NCBI GenBank assembly: GCA_003331065.1
Contig: QENB01000001.1
Coordinates: 391,898-455,897 of the forward strand
Length of the DNA: 64,000 bases
DNA from: Candidatus Tokpelaia sp. JSC188
GTDB lineage: Bacteria > Pseudomonadota > Alphaproteobacteria > Rhizobiales > Rhizobiaceae
Direction: 5' to 3'
The stretch's first letter is position 1; each line of letters begins with the position of its first letter. The notes below the pieces were generated by a model that worked only from the letters and a program-made list of their open reading frames with translations, was not told the DNA's origin and searched no databases. Positions 28,911 to 39,978 of the stretch are shown here, piece by piece. The position numbers and the translations under genes were made by a program.

Positions 28911-29389
28911 GATTTAATCTTTAATACGGCAAAGAAATAGTTGATATGAAAGTCCTTGTGAATCTATTTTATTACTATCTAGCTATACATATTACAGATT
29001 TATAATCTAATAATTAGCAAATAATCACTTTAATTGAATTGCTTTTTTTCAAGAAAATTTGAAGTAATTTAGCGTTCAATTACAGCTTTTTCTGTTTTTA
29101 CACCTACAATACCTTTCTCCTACAACAAGCCACAGACTTTTTTCATCCAATTCATTCCAAATTAAACACACCAAACCACAATCTAGGCCATTACTATAGC
29201 GAATGCTATATAACTACCTGTTATTTGATCAAACGAATTAAAGACTCCAAAATCCAGATTTCAATATTTTCGGTATAAGCATCATCAAAACTCTATATTA
29301 ATAGACCAAATACCTCCCAATTACGCAAGAAATATATCAATTCCTATTGTAGATGATTCACCAGATAGAAATCGCGATATCCTATAAGC
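28911..29389. other. Gap of 479 bases where glpX is expected
   Basis: AT-rich sequence between hom and recJ. Relatives carry glpX (class II fructose-1,6-bisphosphatase) here. No GlpX motif was seen in any frame, and no RNA or repeat was recognised. Confidence 0.5.
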
Positions 29390-30709
29390 CTAGCAATAGC
29401 GCTCAATTCTGATCATCTGCGCTTTATCAATCAGATTTCCATCCTGTGTGATCGCTGTTAATGCTTTTCGCAGCGTCGCTTCTGTTGTCTGATGTGTTAT
29501 AAGTACGACAGTCTTGCTCTCATGCATTGTCTGTGTTTCAGCGGCTGGTCTCTGGACGATTGATTCTAATGAAATGTCGTTCTCTGCCATTCGCTTTGTA
29601 AGAGAGGAAAAAGTACCTATACGATCTTGAACGCTAAGCCGAATAAAATACCCACCAGTATGTGCTCGGGTTTTTGATTTTGTATATGGTTTTAGCGTAT
29701 TTGCCGGAATGCCGAAAACCGGGCCATGTTGAAAACCAGGATGCGATTTGGCAATATCAGCAATATCAGCAATAACTGCCGAAGCTGTTGCGTTGCCTCC
29801 AGCACCGGCTCCTGAAAGAAATAGCTCACCAAGCAGATCAGTCTCAATTGCAACAGCATTAGTAACGCCTTTAACTTGGGCGATAGCTGAAGATGTTGGC
29901 ACCATTATCGGATGTACACGCTGTTCAATACCTGTATTAGTTTTCACTGCCACACCCAAAAGCTTGATACGACAACCAAGTTCATCTGCCGTACGAATAT
30001 CTACCAGTGAAATATTTCTAATTCCTTCCACATAAATATTATCAAGAGAAATGACTGTACCAAAAGCAAGGCTTGTCAGAAGTGCAAGTTTATGGGCTGT
30101 ATCATTCCCTTCAATATCAAATGAAGGATCAGCTTCAGCATATCCCAAATCTTGAGCATTCTTTAAACATTCTTGGAAAGAGAGTTCTTTTTCTTCCATT
30201 TGTGTCAAAATGTAGTTACAGGTGCCATTCAATATCCCGTAAACGCGGGATGTTTTACTACCTGACAAAGATTCTCTTAAAATTTTGATGACCGGAATAC
30301 CGCCAGCGACTGCAGCTTCAAAATTCAAAAGGAGACCTTTACTTTCCGCCAGTTGTGCCAGCTCCACGCCATGATGGGCAAGAAGGGCTTTGTTTGCTGT
30401 TACTACATGACGCCCTGCTTCCAAAGCTAATTTAACTGCACGATAAGCAGATCCAGATTCACCGCCAATTAATTCAATAAAAACATTAATATCAGCTGAT
30501 GCAGCAAGTTCTTCAGGATTGTCATACCATATAAAGGAATCAAGGTTGATATTACGTTCTCGTCTGCGATGGCGCGCACTAACAGCAACAATCTGAAGCG
30601 GACATCTGCACTGACGTATCAGCATTTCTGCTTTTTCAACAAAAAGACGGACTACGGCACTGCCGACAGTCCCAAGGCCAGCAATACCAATACGTAACGC
30701 TTCACTCAT
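29390..30709 (-). CDS. hom: Homoserine dehydrogenase
   Basis: NAD(P)-dependent reduction of aspartate semialdehyde to homoserine, for threonine and methionine, 439 aa. The Rossmann motif GLGTVGSAV is at the N-terminus, the catalytic-domain signature stretch NGTCNYILTQM...GYAEADPSFDIEGND in the middle, and a C-terminal ACT domain (SVQDRIGTFSSLTKRMAENDISLESI) that senses an amino acid, usually threonine. It lies six bases downstream of the aminotransferase on the same strand, so the two form an operon. Confidence 0.96.
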   Translation of the reverse strand: MSEALRIGIAGLGTVGSAVVRLFVEKAEMLIRQCRCPLQIVAVSARHRRRERNINLDSFIWYDNPEELAASADINVFIELIGGESGSAYRAVKLALEAGRHVVTANKALLAHHGVELAQLAESKGLLLNFEAAVAGGIPVIKILRESLSGSKTSRVYGILNGTCNYILTQMEEKELSFQECLKNAQDLGYAEADPSFDIEGNDTAHKLALLTSLAFGTVISLDNIYVEGIRNISLVDIRTADELGCRIKLLGVAVKTNTGIEQRVHPIMVPTSSAIAQVKGVTNAVAIETDLLGELFLSGAGAGGNATASAVIADIADIAKSHPGFQHGPVFGIPANTLKPYTKSKTRAHTGGYFIRLSVQDRIGTFSSLTKRMAENDISLESIVQRPAAETQTMHESKTVVLITHQTTEATLRKALTAITQDGNLIDKAQMIRIERYC

Positions 30710-30715
30710 AATTAC

Positions 30716-31906
30716 TTATTGCCCCACTTCATCTGCTAATAAGAAACGTTTTATACTACGCGCAGCTTGGCGCAAGCGATGTTCGTTTTCAACTAACGCA
30801 ATGCGTACATGATCATCACCATGTTCTCCGAAGCCGGCACCTGGAGCAACAGCTAAATTGGCCTCCTTAATAAGAAGTTGAGAAAAGCCGACTGATCCCA
30901 AATGTCTGAAACGTTCTGGTATCGGTGCCCAAGCAAACATAGTGGCTTCCGGTGGCGGAATATCCCAACCCGCTCTAGCAAAGCTCTCTATCATCACATC
31001 ACGACGTTTTTCATATATGATACGAACCTGTGCAACATCCAAGTCATTACTATTCAGGGCAGCTGCTGCTGCGACCTGAATTGGTGTAAAAGCACCATAG
31101 TCGAGGTAAGACTTAATACGAGTTAGAGCCGCAATCAGCCGCTCGTTACCAACTGCAAACCCTATGCGCCAACCCGGCATGGAAAATGTCTTTGACATAG
31201 ATGTAAATTCAACCGTTACATCCATAGCCCCTGGCACCTGTAAAACAGACGGAGGCGGATTGCCACCAAAATAGATTTCTGCATAAGCAAGATCAGAAAG
31301 AAGAATAATATCGTGTCTTCTAGCAAAAGCCACTACTTCTTTATAAAAATCAATCGTAGCAAGATATGCTGTCGGGTTTGAGGGATAATTAAGAATGATT
31401 GCCAAAGGTTTGGGAATTGAGTGACGAACAGCGCGGTCAAGCGCTTGCATAAAATTTTCATCCGGTAGAGCTGGCATAGAACGAATTACTCCACCCGACA
31501 TGATAAAACCAAAGGAATGAATCGGGTAAGTTGGATCGGGACAAAGTACTACATCACCAGGCGCAGCAATCGCCTGTGCCATATTGGCAAAACCTTCTTT
31601 CGAACCAAGCGTTGCAACCACTTGCGTATCAACATTGAGCTTTACGCCGAAGCGACGCTCATAATAATTGGCTTGGGCACGGCGCAGCCCCAAGATGCCT
31701 TTTGAGGCAGAGTAGCGATGTGTTCTTGAATCTTGAATCACTTCACAAAGTTTATCAACAATGCTCTGCGGAGTTGGCAGATCAGGATTTCCCATGCCCA
31801 AATCAATAATATCCGAACCTGCCGCACGTGCCAACGCCTTAAGACGATTGATCTGCTCAAAAACATACGGTGGGAGGCGACGAATTTTATAGAATTCTTC
31901 CGACAT
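30716..31906 (-). CDS. PLP-dependent class I/II aminotransferase (AlaC / LL-DAP-aminotransferase-like)
   Basis: Fold-type I aminotransferase, 396 aa. GMGNPDLPTP near the N-terminus and SMSKTFSMPGWRIGF with the PLP-binding Lys are typical; the substrate-carboxylate Arg lies in the DHVRIALVENEHR region. It is the aminotransferase that precedes hom in Rhizobiales, annotated as aspartate or alanine aminotransferase. The exact substrate cannot be read from sequence. The ATG at 31906 (MSEEFYKIRRLPPYVF) is preferred over 31927 because it matches the family N-terminus and has GAG 7 bases upstream. Confidence 0.9.
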   Translation of the reverse strand: MSEEFYKIRRLPPYVFEQINRLKALARAAGSDIIDLGMGNPDLPTPQSIVDKLCEVIQDSRTHRYSASKGILGLRRAQANYYERRFGVKLNVDTQVVATLGSKEGFANMAQAIAAPGDVVLCPDPTYPIHSFGFIMSGGVIRSMPALPDENFMQALDRAVRHSIPKPLAIILNYPSNPTAYLATIDFYKEVVAFARRHDIILLSDLAYAEIYFGGNPPPSVLQVPGAMDVTVEFTSMSKTFSMPGWRIGFAVGNERLIAALTRIKSYLDYGAFTPIQVAAAAALNSNDLDVAQVRIIYEKRRDVMIESFARAGWDIPPPEATMFAWAPIPERFRHLGSVGFSQLLIKEANLAVAPGAGFGEHGDDHVRIALVENEHRLRQAARSIKRFLLADEVGQ

Positions 31907-32437
31907 AACAAAACTCGATCTTTTCATTTAACTTTATTGGATTATTGATTTTAAATCAATTACGGCTGCGCCGTTTTCCTATATCCACTTAAGAGTTTTT
32001 TTCTCTATAGCGGCGTTGCGCATATCTTGCTAGTTTTGTGCTATTCAGCGAAGCTTTTAGCTGTAATTGCGAGCAGAAAAATGGAAATCGCACAGAAAAT
32101 ACGGACAGATCCTGTTCGGTTAACTCATTTTCTGATGATGATCTTAAAACCTTTCATCCATTCAATAACAATTGCAATCACTAGGGAAAAGGTAACCAAA
32201 AATTAGTTTTTCATAAAACTATTTTGCATCTTCGTCGTCAATTATTTTTAATTAACAGAACCTTAATTAGCAAAGATACTCTTAAATTATTGCGCGCTTG
32301 CCGATAGATCTTATAAATCAAATTGATTTAAAAAGCTTTTATAAAGACTAGTTGCAAAATATATAATATACTGTTTTTTACGAAACAGAAGCATTGCATT
32401 CAAGAAAACTTATTTTTAGAAAGCACATAAAAGATGC
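31907..32437. other. Non-coding gap
   Basis: AT-rich sequence between the aminotransferase gene and the tRNA-Glu promoter. No gene or repeat was recognised. Confidence 0.5.
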
Positions 32438-32466
32438 TTGCAGTACCAAAGTAAGCTCTCTATAAG
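32438..32466 (+). promoter_or_regulatory. Probable tRNA-Glu promoter
   Basis: TTGCAG at 32438-32443 and TATAAG at 32461-32466 with 17-base spacing, 17 bases before the mature tRNA start. Confidence 0.5.
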
Positions 32467-32483
32467 CCTGACTGTTACTTTGT

Positions 32484-32558
32484 GCGCCCATCGTCTAGCG
32501 GTTAGGACATCGCCCTTTCACGGCGGAAACAGGGGTTCGATTCCCCTTGGGCGTACCA
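32484..32558 (+). tRNA. tRNA-Glu (anticodon UUC)
   Basis: Cloverleaf by eye: acceptor GCGCCCA pairs with TGGGCGT, the anticodon stem carries loop CTTTCAC with anticodon TTC, and the T-arm is GGGGTTCGATTCCCC. Discriminator A and CCA are encoded. The D-arm has the usual GTCTAGCGGTTAGGAC form of tRNA-Glu. Confidence 0.97.
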
Positions 32559-33210
32559 ATCGATTTTTACATTGTTTTTGGCGCTTAATATCTTGATCGT
32601 ATAGGGTTAGATCAGCGCGATAATCGTTCAATACCAAATCCTTCGAATCCCTCTCATCTTTCATTGGTTTTACAGGTGCACTGTCTACTGCCAACAAATT
32701 TTTCATACAAAGTGTGCCGCGCGTATCAATTTAAGACGATCTGCTAGCAGCAGATATTCTAATAAAGAATAAACGAATATCATGAAACTATCTAACAGCG
32801 CCGGATTCCATATGATCTCATCCTCAAAATATTAGTCCGGTTGCAACGCATAATATTATCTTATACTTAAATGAGTTGCACTCATGCCTAACATTCTGTA
32901 CTTTTTCATTAGCATTGTTTAATAGTTCTTCTCCCCTAAAAAACCTAATACTCTTAATCACTGTCATCTAAGATAATCGGTAGGCGCAAGTGGAATAACA
33001 ATCAAAGAACCCGCCCTCTTAACTCAAATAACATGACGGGAGTGATTTTGATCCTCTCTACTGCTAAAGACATATCATCAAACAATTTTTGATATTCCTA
33101 GAGTTAAGTATAATACATAAACCTACGAAATAATTATTGAGAAATATTCTAGTTTGATGTACATAATCGTTGTACTTTTGTCATATCTACTACCACAGAG
33201 AATCTTAATA
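32559..33210. other. Non-coding gap of about 650 bases
   Basis: AT-rich sequence between tRNA-Glu and purC. An ORF-like frame on the minus strand overlapping the tRNA is an artefact. No gene was recognised; the purC promoter should be here but none stands out. Confidence 0.5.
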
Positions 33211-33975
33211 ATGCACCATCGTCGTCGTATTTATGAAGGCAAGGCCAAGATAATTTTTGAGGGACCTGAACCGGGTACCTATATCCAATTTTTCAAAGAT
33301 AATGCGACGGCTTTTAATGCAAAGAAACATGAAATTATTGAAGGTAAAGGGGTGCTTAATAATCGCATTTCTGAATATATTTTTACACAACTCAAACAAC
33401 TTGGCATTCCGACTCATTTTATCAGGCGGCTTAATATGCGCGAGCAGGTTATCCGTTCTCTCGAAATCATACCGCTTGAAATTGTCGTACGTAATATAGC
33501 GGCAGGTTCCTTTGTTAAACGGTTTGGGCTTGAAGAAGGGGCTCTTTTACCGTGCTCGATCATTGAATTTTATTACAAGAAAGATGAACTTGACGACCCA
33601 ATGGTTTCAGAGGAACATGTGGCTGCTTTCGGTTGGGCAAGCTCGCAGGAATTAGAAGAAATTAAAGCGCTTTCTATCCGTATTAATGATTTTCTTTCTG
33701 GTTTATTTCTTGGTGTAGGCATTCAGCTTGTAGATTTCAAAATGGAATTTGGACGTCTTTGGGAAGGTGAGATGATGACTGTTGTTGTGGCTGATGAAAT
33801 TTCTCCAGACTCGGCCCGTCTCTGGGATATAACAAGCGGTAGGAAATTAGACAAAGATCGATTCCGCCAAGACATGGGGGGGTTGATTGAAGCTTATCAA
33901 GAGGTAGCTCGTCGGCTAGGAATTGTAAATGAGAATGAACCGTTGCGCCCAAAAGGTCCCACTCTTGTAAAATAG
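33211..33975 (+). CDS. purC: Phosphoribosylaminoimidazole-succinocarboxamide (SAICAR) synthase
   Basis: Joins aspartate to CAIR in purine synthesis, 254 aa. The start at 33211 gives [18 protein letters not shown], the Rhizobiales N-terminus; an in-frame ATG at 33154 would add a hydrophobic tail unlike the family. Motifs: [34 protein letters not shown] and the [12 protein letters not shown] signature. It starts the purC-purS-purQ-purL run. Confidence 0.97.
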   Translation: MHHRRRIYEGKAKIIFEGPEPGTYIQFFKDNATAFNAKKHEIIEGKGVLNNRISEYIFTQLKQLGIPTHFIRRLNMREQVIRSLEIIPLEIVVRNIAAGSFVKRFGLEEGALLPCSIIEFYYKKDELDDPMVSEEHVAAFGWASSQELEEIKALSIRINDFLSGLFLGVGIQLVDFKMEFGRLWEGEMMTVVVADEISPDSARLWDITSGRKLDKDRFRQDMGGLIEAYQEVARRLGIVNENEPLRPKGPTLVK

Positions 33976-34027
33976 TGTATGCTGTTTTGTGTAAAGAGCA
34001 AAAGTGCTGAAAGGCAAAAAACAGATC

Positions 34028-34270
34028 ATGAAAGCTCGTGTTACCGTTAGTCTGAAAATTGACGTTCTTGATCCTCAGGGAAAAGCCATTCTCAATGCGC
34101 TGAATAATCTTACATTTAACAATGTACGATCCGTGCGCCAAGGAAAGATTTTTGATATCATATTGAATGAAAACGATATTAAAGCAGCAAAAGAGCAATT
34201 AGAAGCTATCTGCGAAAAACTTTTAGTAAATACAGTTATTGAGAACTATCATATTGAATTCTTATCCTGA
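34028..34270 (+). CDS. purS: Phosphoribosylformylglycinamidine synthase subunit PurS
   Basis: Small subunit (80 aa) that couples the PurQ glutaminase to the PurL synthetase. MKARVTVSLKIDVLDPQGKA is the conserved N-terminus; a GTG at 34004 with AAAGAG upstream is an alternative in-frame start adding eight residues. It lies 52 bases after purC and 20 before purQ. The presence of purS fits the short PurL type downstream. Confidence 0.94.
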   Translation: MKARVTVSLKIDVLDPQGKAILNALNNLTFNNVRSVRQGKIFDIILNENDIKAAKEQLEAICEKLLVNTVIENYHIEFLS

Positions 34271-34290
34271 ATTAAAAACGGTAGCGTTTT

Positions 34291-34959
34291 ATGAAAACTG
34301 CAATTATTCAGTTCCCCGGTCTAAACCGCGATTATGATATGACTACAGCGCTAAAAAAAATTACCGGTTATCTTCCCTATAAGATCTGGCAAACAGAAAC
34401 AACTTTACCAGATGTAGATATGATTGTTATTCCTGGCGGTTTTTCATATGGAGATTATTTGCGCTGCGGAGCAATTGCTGCACGTCAACCTGTTATTCAA
34501 GCTATCCGTAAAAAGGCAGAAAAAGGTGTCATGGTTCTTGGTGTCTGTAATGGTTTTCAAATTTTGCTAGAATCTGGTTTATTACCTGGTACATTAATGC
34601 GTAATATCTCGCTTAAATTTGTTTGTCGTAAAGTTAAGCTTGAAGTAGCCAATGCAGATACTGCTTTCTCACGCAGTTATAGTCCAGGGCAGATTATTCG
34701 CTGTCCTGTTGCTCATCATGACGGCAATTATTTTACCGATAAAAAGACCTTAGAGCAGCTTGAAGATAATGGCCAAGTAGTTTTTCGATATGCGAAGGGA
34801 GATAATCCAAATGGATCGATCCATGATATTGCTGGTATTATCAACAAGCGGGGAAATATCCTTGGTATGATGCCTCATCCTGAAAATCTAATTGAACCTG
34901 CCCATGGTGGTATAGATGGGCGATTCCTCTTTACCAGTGCATTGGGAATTGCTTCATAG
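34291..34959 (+). CDS. purQ: Phosphoribosylformylglycinamidine synthase glutaminase subunit PurQ
   Basis: Class I glutamine amidotransferase that feeds ammonia to PurL, 222 aa. The nucleophile Cys is in [10 protein letters not shown] (about residues 84-93); the His and Glu of the triad are in MMPHPENL near the C-terminus. N-terminal [10 protein letters not shown] and [10 protein letters not shown] are typical. The frame is intact. The ribosome-binding site is weak. Confidence 0.97.
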   Translation: MKTAIIQFPGLNRDYDMTTALKKITGYLPYKIWQTETTLPDVDMIVIPGGFSYGDYLRCGAIAARQPVIQAIRKKAEKGVMVLGVCNGFQILLESGLLPGTLMRNISLKFVCRKVKLEVANADTAFSRSYSPGQIIRCPVAHHDGNYFTDKKTLEQLEDNGQVVFRYAKGDNPNGSIHDIAGIINKRGNILGMMPHPENLIEPAHGGIDGRFLFTSALGIAS

Positions 34960-35084
34960 ATTTTTATTATCCTTTGCTTCCATTTCTAAGAGATTTCAGA
35001 GGAATAGAGGTTTATTATACGCCAATATATGACGCATGCAGTATTCAGAAATCAACCAAATAAAAAAACAAAACGGAGCAATAC

Positions 35085-37286
35085 ATGAGTATTTCTGATC
35101 ATTTCGCTGTTAATGAGGAGCTCATTTTTGCTCATGGCTTACAGTCAGATGAGTATCAACGTATTATTGATCTAATCAGGCGCGAGCCTACACTAACAGA
35201 ACTTGGTATTTTTTCAGCAATGTGGAATGAACACTGCTCTTATAAATCTTCGAAGAAATGGCTTAAAATCATGCCGACTGAAGGAAACTATGTCATTCAG
35301 GGACCGGGTGAAAATGCTGGCGTCGTTGATATCGGCAATGGAAATTGCGTTGTTTTCAAAATGGAAAGCCATAATCATCCTTCCTTTATCGAACCCTATC
35401 AAGGAGCAGCAACAGGTGTCGGTGGCATTTTACGGGATATATTTACCATGGGTGCACGTCCCGTTGCAGTTATGAATTCACTTCGTTTAGGTATGCCAAA
35501 TCATCCACGCACTCGCCATCTAATTAGTAATGTTGTTGCTGGCATTGGTAATTATAGTAATGCTTTTGGAGTACCAACAGTAGGTGGAGAGGTTAATTTT
35601 GAAAAGTGTTATAATGATAATATTTTGGTTAATACCTTCGCAGCCGGCATTGCCCGAACTGATAGTATTTTCTTTTCAAAGGCTGAAGGTATAGGTCTTC
35701 CTGTTGTTTATCTGGGTGCTCAGACCGGACGTGATGGTATCGGAGGAGCAATGATGGCTTCAGAAGAATTTGATGATGAAAATAAGAAAAAACGTCCAAC
35801 TGTACAAATAGGTGATCCATTTACAGAAAAATGCCTACTTGAGGCATGCCTTGAACTAATGAGTATCGGTGCTGTTGTTTCTATCCAAGATATGGGAGCA
35901 GCTGGTCTTACTTGTTCTGCAGTAGAAATGGGAGCTAAAGGTGACCTTGGCATTGAGCTTAACCTTGATCGTGTGCCACTACGAGAAACAAACATGACTC
36001 CTTATGAAATAATGCTCTCTGAAAGCCAAGAACGGATGCTCATAATCTTGCGAACAGAAAAAGAAAAGCAAGCTAAAATAATTTTTCATAAATGGGGCTT
36101 GAATTTTTCTATTATCGGTAAAACTACAGACGACCTGAGGTTTAGAATTTTGCATCAGGGAGAAGAAGTGGCTAATTTACCAATTAAGAAACTAGGTGAT
36201 GAAGCACCAGAATATGAACGCCCATGGGTGGCACCTGTAAAACCGATATCAATTGATGCCAAACATATAGATGAAGTCAAGGATTTAGGTGTGGCTCTTT
36301 TGAAAATCCTTAATTCTGCTGACCACTCATCTAAACGTTGGATATATGAGCAATATGATACGATCATCCAAGGCAATACTCTTGTACATCCTGGTGGCAA
36401 TGCCGGAGTTATTCGTATTGAAGGAAATGGAAATCAGGCTCTTGCTTTTTCTTCTGATGTAACACCTCGCTATTGCCAGGCAGATCCTTACGAAGGGGGT
36501 AAACAGGCTGTTGCTGAATGCTGGCGCAATATCACAACAAGTGGAGCTATGCCTCTTGCCGCGACTGATAGCCTAAATTTTGGTAACCCGGAAAAACCAG
36601 AAATCATGGGCCAGCTTGTCTTTGCTATCAAGGGTATTGCGGATGCTTGTCGCGCCTTGGATTTTCCCATCGTTTCGGGGAATGTCTCACTTTATAATGA
36701 AACAAATGGAAAATCTATCCCTCCGACGCCAACAATAGCCGGCGTTGGTCTTATTTCCAACTGGATGAATATGGCTACGATCGATAATTTAAAAGAAGGT
36801 GATTCCCTTCTACTGGTTGGTGGGGATGGAACACACCTTGGTCAGTCTATTTATCTACGTGATATCCTTGGAAAAAGCGAAGGAACACCACCGCGAGTAA
36901 ATCTTGCCGTTGAAAAACGCAATGGTAATTTCATTCGCGAGCATATTGAAAGCGGTTATATATGCGCTTGCAACGATATTTCTGACGGCGGTTTAGCGCT
37001 TTCCCTTGCTGAAATGGTCATCAAATCTGGTTATGGTGCTACAATTGAGCTCAGTAGCGGACTACGTCATGCCATACTTTATGGCGAAGACCAGGCTCGC
37101 TACATTATTGCAGTCGATAAAAATCGAATTAAAACAATCTTGAAAAAGGCAGAAGATATTGCTATTCCTGCACGTTTCCTGGGATTAGTTGGAGGCAAAA
37201 CCCTTTCCATCAAGGACTGTTTTACTTTAACGGTTATGGAAATGATCGATGCTTATGAAAGTTGGTTCCCTAATTATATGAAATAA
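35085..37286 (+). CDS. purL: Phosphoribosylformylglycinamidine synthase subunit PurL
   Basis: ATP-dependent amidation of FGAR to FGAM, 733 aa, the short form that needs PurS and PurQ. The N-terminal [12 protein letters not shown] motif, the two AIRS-like halves (for example [15 protein letters not shown] and [19 protein letters not shown]) and the Gly-rich loops are intact. The ribosome-binding site GGAG lies 7 bases before the ATG. There is a 125-base gap from purQ with no obvious terminator. Confidence 0.97.
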   Translation: MSISDHFAVNEELIFAHGLQSDEYQRIIDLIRREPTLTELGIFSAMWNEHCSYKSSKKWLKIMPTEGNYVIQGPGENAGVVDIGNGNCVVFKMESHNHPSFIEPYQGAATGVGGILRDIFTMGARPVAVMNSLRLGMPNHPRTRHLISNVVAGIGNYSNAFGVPTVGGEVNFEKCYNDNILVNTFAAGIARTDSIFFSKAEGIGLPVVYLGAQTGRDGIGGAMMASEEFDDENKKKRPTVQIGDPFTEKCLLEACLELMSIGAVVSIQDMGAAGLTCSAVEMGAKGDLGIELNLDRVPLRETNMTPYEIMLSESQERMLIILRTEKEKQAKIIFHKWGLNFSIIGKTTDDLRFRILHQGEEVANLPIKKLGDEAPEYERPWVAPVKPISIDAKHIDEVKDLGVALLKILNSADHSSKRWIYEQYDTIIQGNTLVHPGGNAGVIRIEGNGNQALAFSSDVTPRYCQADPYEGGKQAVAECWRNITTSGAMPLAATDSLNFGNPEKPEIMGQLVFAIKGIADACRALDFPIVSGNVSLYNETNGKSIPPTPTIAGVGLISNWMNMATIDNLKEGDSLLLVGGDGTHLGQSIYLRDILGKSEGTPPRVNLAVEKRNGNFIREHIESGYICACNDISDGGLALSLAEMVIKSGYGATIELSSGLRHAILYGEDQARYIIAVDKNRIKTILKKAEDIAIPARFLGLVGGKTLSIKDCFTLTVMEMIDAYESWFPNYMK

Positions 37287-37357
37287 AATAATTTCGCTTG
37301 ATCATTTTTACCTACAGATTTACAATGTGCGCAGTGGTTTTGTAGGAGAAAAGCCTT

Positions 37358-37591
37358 ATGGCAATGGAGATGCATGCGATTGAAAGACTTATTCGTAATG
37401 GTATACCAGATGCCAAGGTAACGATTCGAGATTTTTCTGGTGATGGAAATCACTATGTTGCAGAAATTATAGCAGAGAGTTTTCGTGGTAAGAGTCGGAT
37501 TCAACAACATCAGATGGTTTATCAAGCCCTTGAGGGTAATGTTGGGAATGCTTTGCATGCATTATCTTTGAAAACTGATTCGCCGAATTAA
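37358..37591 (+). CDS. BolA-family protein (BolA3/IbaG type)
   Basis: 77-aa partner of monothiol glutaredoxins in Fe-S handling. It has the class II KH-like fold; the conserved stretch is ESFRGKSRIQQHQMVYQAL, followed by HALSLKT. The invariant C-terminal His is present. AGGAG lies about 9 bases before the ATG. grxD follows 80 bases later, the usual alphaproteobacterial pairing, so the two probably work as one complex. Confidence 0.94.
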   Translation: MAMEMHAIERLIRNGIPDAKVTIRDFSGDGNHYVAEIIAESFRGKSRIQQHQMVYQALEGNVGNALHALSLKTDSPN

Positions 37592-37671
37592 ATTCACAAT
37601 GGAGTCTAAGGTAAGACTCTTCCTGTCAGGGGGATACTTGTAAGATTTTAAGTGATAATAAGGAAATAAAA

Positions 37672-37995
37672 ATGGACTCTATACATGATTTTATCGATAG
37701 TGAGATAAAATCCAATGATGTGGTGCTTTTTATGAAAGGTACCTCTGATTTTCCTCAGTGTGGGTTTTCCGGAGAAGTAGTGCAGATCCTCAATTATCTT
37801 GGTATTAATTACAAAGATATCAACGTTCTCTCATCAGGTGAGCTACGTCAGGGTATCAAAAGTTATTCTAATTGGCCAACAATTCCACAACTCTATGTCA
37901 AGACAGAATTTATTGGCGGCTGTGATATCGTACGTGAAATGTTTCAGCAAGGTGAACTCCAGAATATTTTAGAAAAAAACGGCATTTCTGCATGA
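37672..37995 (+). CDS. grxD: Monothiol glutaredoxin (Grx4 type)
   Basis: 107-aa CGFS glutaredoxin that binds a [2Fe-2S] cluster with glutathione and a BolA partner. The active-site motif QCGFSGEV is at residues 30-37; the GSH-binding segment WPTIPQLYV and GGCDI are complete. AAGGAA lies before the ATG. It is downstream of the bolA-type gene. Confidence 0.97.
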   Translation: MDSIHDFIDSEIKSNDVVLFMKGTSDFPQCGFSGEVVQILNYLGINYKDINVLSSGELRQGIKSYSNWPTIPQLYVKTEFIGGCDIVREMFQQGELQNILEKNGISA

Positions 37996-38274
37996 TATGG
38001 GGTACAAAGAGAGCATCTCTTGAGGGTCAAGTCATGGGGATAAGTGTTTTAATCATGCCCTGTATTTTTGTTTTTAGAAAATCAAGTAAACCGAGCTTTG
38101 TGTGTCGAAGATATCGCACTCAATAGTAAAATGCTGTAGGAAGAGGCGCTAAGTAGAAGAAAAAATATTTACACTGATCTAAGCCTTTATTAGTAGTAGA
38201 ATGAATATTAAACAAGTATTATAACGATTATGCATAATCCTCTAAATATGGGTTTTTTGCTTTTTGCAAGATGA

Positions 38275-38694
38275 TCACTCGTCTCGGTATGCTTTTTCCC
38301 GCCTTTCGTGACGTTCCTGTGCTTCGAGCGATAGAGTCGCTATTGGGCGAGCCTCCAAACGCTTAAGACCAATAGGTTCTCCTGTTTCCTCACAATAGCC
38401 GTAGGTCCCATCCCTAAGCCGTTGCAGAGCAGAATCAATTTTGGTAATTAGTTTACGTTGACGATCTCTAGCTCGTAACTCAATAGATCTATCTGCTTCA
38501 GAAGATGCACGATCAGCAAAATCGGGATGATTTGCATTCTCTTCTTGCAGATTCTCAAGTGTTTCCCGTGCTTCGCGCAAAATACCGTTCTTCCAAGTGA
38601 TCAACTTTAAACGAAAATAAGTCTTTTGACGTTCATTCATAAACGGTTCATCCTCCGACGGATAATAATTATTCAGATCAATTCTTTCGTTCAT
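38275..38694 (-). CDS. dksA: RNA polymerase-binding transcription factor DksA
   Basis: Binds the RNA polymerase secondary channel and works with ppGpp, 139 aa. A long N-terminal coiled coil (about 30-95) is followed by the globular end YGYCEETGEPIGLKRLEARPIATL. Only one of the four classical zinc-finger cysteines is left (YGYC); the others are Thr, Ser and Ala. This is the usual state in Rhizobiales DksA. GGGAG lies about 10 bases before the ATG. It is convergent with grxD. Confidence 0.95.
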   Translation of the reverse strand: MNERIDLNNYYPSEDEPFMNERQKTYFRLKLITWKNGILREARETLENLQEENANHPDFADRASSEADRSIELRARDRQRKLITKIDSALQRLRDGTYGYCEETGEPIGLKRLEARPIATLSLEAQERHERREKAYRDE

Positions 38695-39216
38695 CGTTGA
38701 AGGTCTCCCTTTATACTAATTTTATGGACTGCAATATATATTGCGAACAATTTTTATACACAACAATAAGCTTAAAAAATCATATTATTAGTGTGTGCTA
38801 TTATCCTTTTACAATTGACTTTATTTTTATTTTTGGTAACGATTGCAGTTGCCACGTTACAAGAAAAGTACGACTCTCCTGGACTGCGTTTATTGTTTTA
38901 CGAATGGTTGGGATATGAAATAATAGGTTTGTTAGGAGATTGTATTGCTTGTAGCAAAGAAATCGTCCCCTTGGCAGAGCAGAGGTAAACGGATTTATTC
39001 TTATGTAATCAATGAAAAGTACATTATATAACAACCAGTTGATTAGTCCAGTATACCTTATTCTAAATATTCTATCCGTATAATAGTAAACTTTTTTAAA
39101 GTGAAGATATTATTATTTATGCTTGTTTTTAAACATCATATATAATCGGGATTACGGGATGTAATCCTAAAAAAATTGAACTAGATTTTTGCCTTCGTTT
39201 TATCAGAATTATCCAT
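38695..39216. other. Gap of about 520 bases, nothing recognised
   Basis: AT-rich sequence between dksA and rpe. The open frames at 38697-38918 and 38791-38988 lack ribosome-binding sites and family resemblance and are treated as chance. Confidence 0.5.
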
Positions 39217-39903
39217 ATGAGACGTCCACAAATCATTGCCTCATCAATTTTAGCATCGAATTTTTCTAAGCTTGGCCAAGAAGTGAAAGACGTGCTCCGA
39301 GCCGGTGCGGATTGGATTCATATTGATATCATGGATGGACATTTTGTACCTAACATTACTTTTGGACCAGATGTCGTCAAAGCTATTCGTCCTCTGACAG
39401 ACGTCATTTTTGACGCACATCTGATGATTGCTCCATGCGATCTCTATATTGAGACTTTTGCTAAGGTAGGCTGCGATATTATCACAATTCATGCTGAAGC
39501 AGGCCCTCATCTACACCGTTCTCTCCAGCTTATCCGTTCAGCTGGTAAAAAAGCAGGAGTATCACTCAACCCAGCAACACCTGAGCATGTGCTTCAATAC
39601 ATCCTTGATGATATTGACCTCATTCTCGTCATGACTGTTAATCCTGGTTTTGGTGGACAAGGATTTATTCCACAATCTCTTGAAAAGATCCGCAGAATCA
39701 AAGAGATGATCGGCAAACACCCAATAGACCTTGAGGTGGACGGGGGAATTACTGCTGATAATGTTAGCAAAGTAGCAGAGGCAGGCGCTAATGTTTATGT
39801 GGCTGGTTCTGCCATTTATAAAGGAGGTAATCCAAAAACCTATGCATCACGTATTGCTACTATTCGAAAGGCAGCAGCAAAAACTGATAGTTTTGAAAAA
39901 TGA
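39217..39903 (+). CDS. rpe: Ribulose-phosphate 3-epimerase
   Basis: Interconverts ribulose-5-phosphate and xylulose-5-phosphate in the pentose phosphate pathway, 228 aa TIM barrel. Metal ligands and catalytic Asps sit in [23 protein letters not shown] and [16 protein letters not shown] is intact. It lies 75 bases before purB on the same strand, as in other Rhizobiales, perhaps as an operon. Confidence 0.97.
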   Translation: MRRPQIIASSILASNFSKLGQEVKDVLRAGADWIHIDIMDGHFVPNITFGPDVVKAIRPLTDVIFDAHLMIAPCDLYIETFAKVGCDIITIHAEAGPHLHRSLQLIRSAGKKAGVSLNPATPEHVLQYILDDIDLILVMTVNPGFGGQGFIPQSLEKIRRIKEMIGKHPIDLEVDGGITADNVSKVAEAGANVYVAGSAIYKGGNPKTYASRIATIRKAAAKTDSFEK

Positions 39904-39978
39904 TAAAATACGAATTTTATTTTACATAAACAGTAACTTATTGCCAAAATAAGGTGATGTAAAAAACAGGAAAGCAAT

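Noticed and set aside
32518..32706. Minus-strand 62-codon frame ending RPRGIEPLFPP
   Set aside because: Antisense of the 3' part of tRNA-Glu; a common annotation artefact.
38791..38988. 65-codon frame between dksA and rpe with a hydrophobic start
   Set aside because: No start signals or family resemblance; overlaps other random frames.
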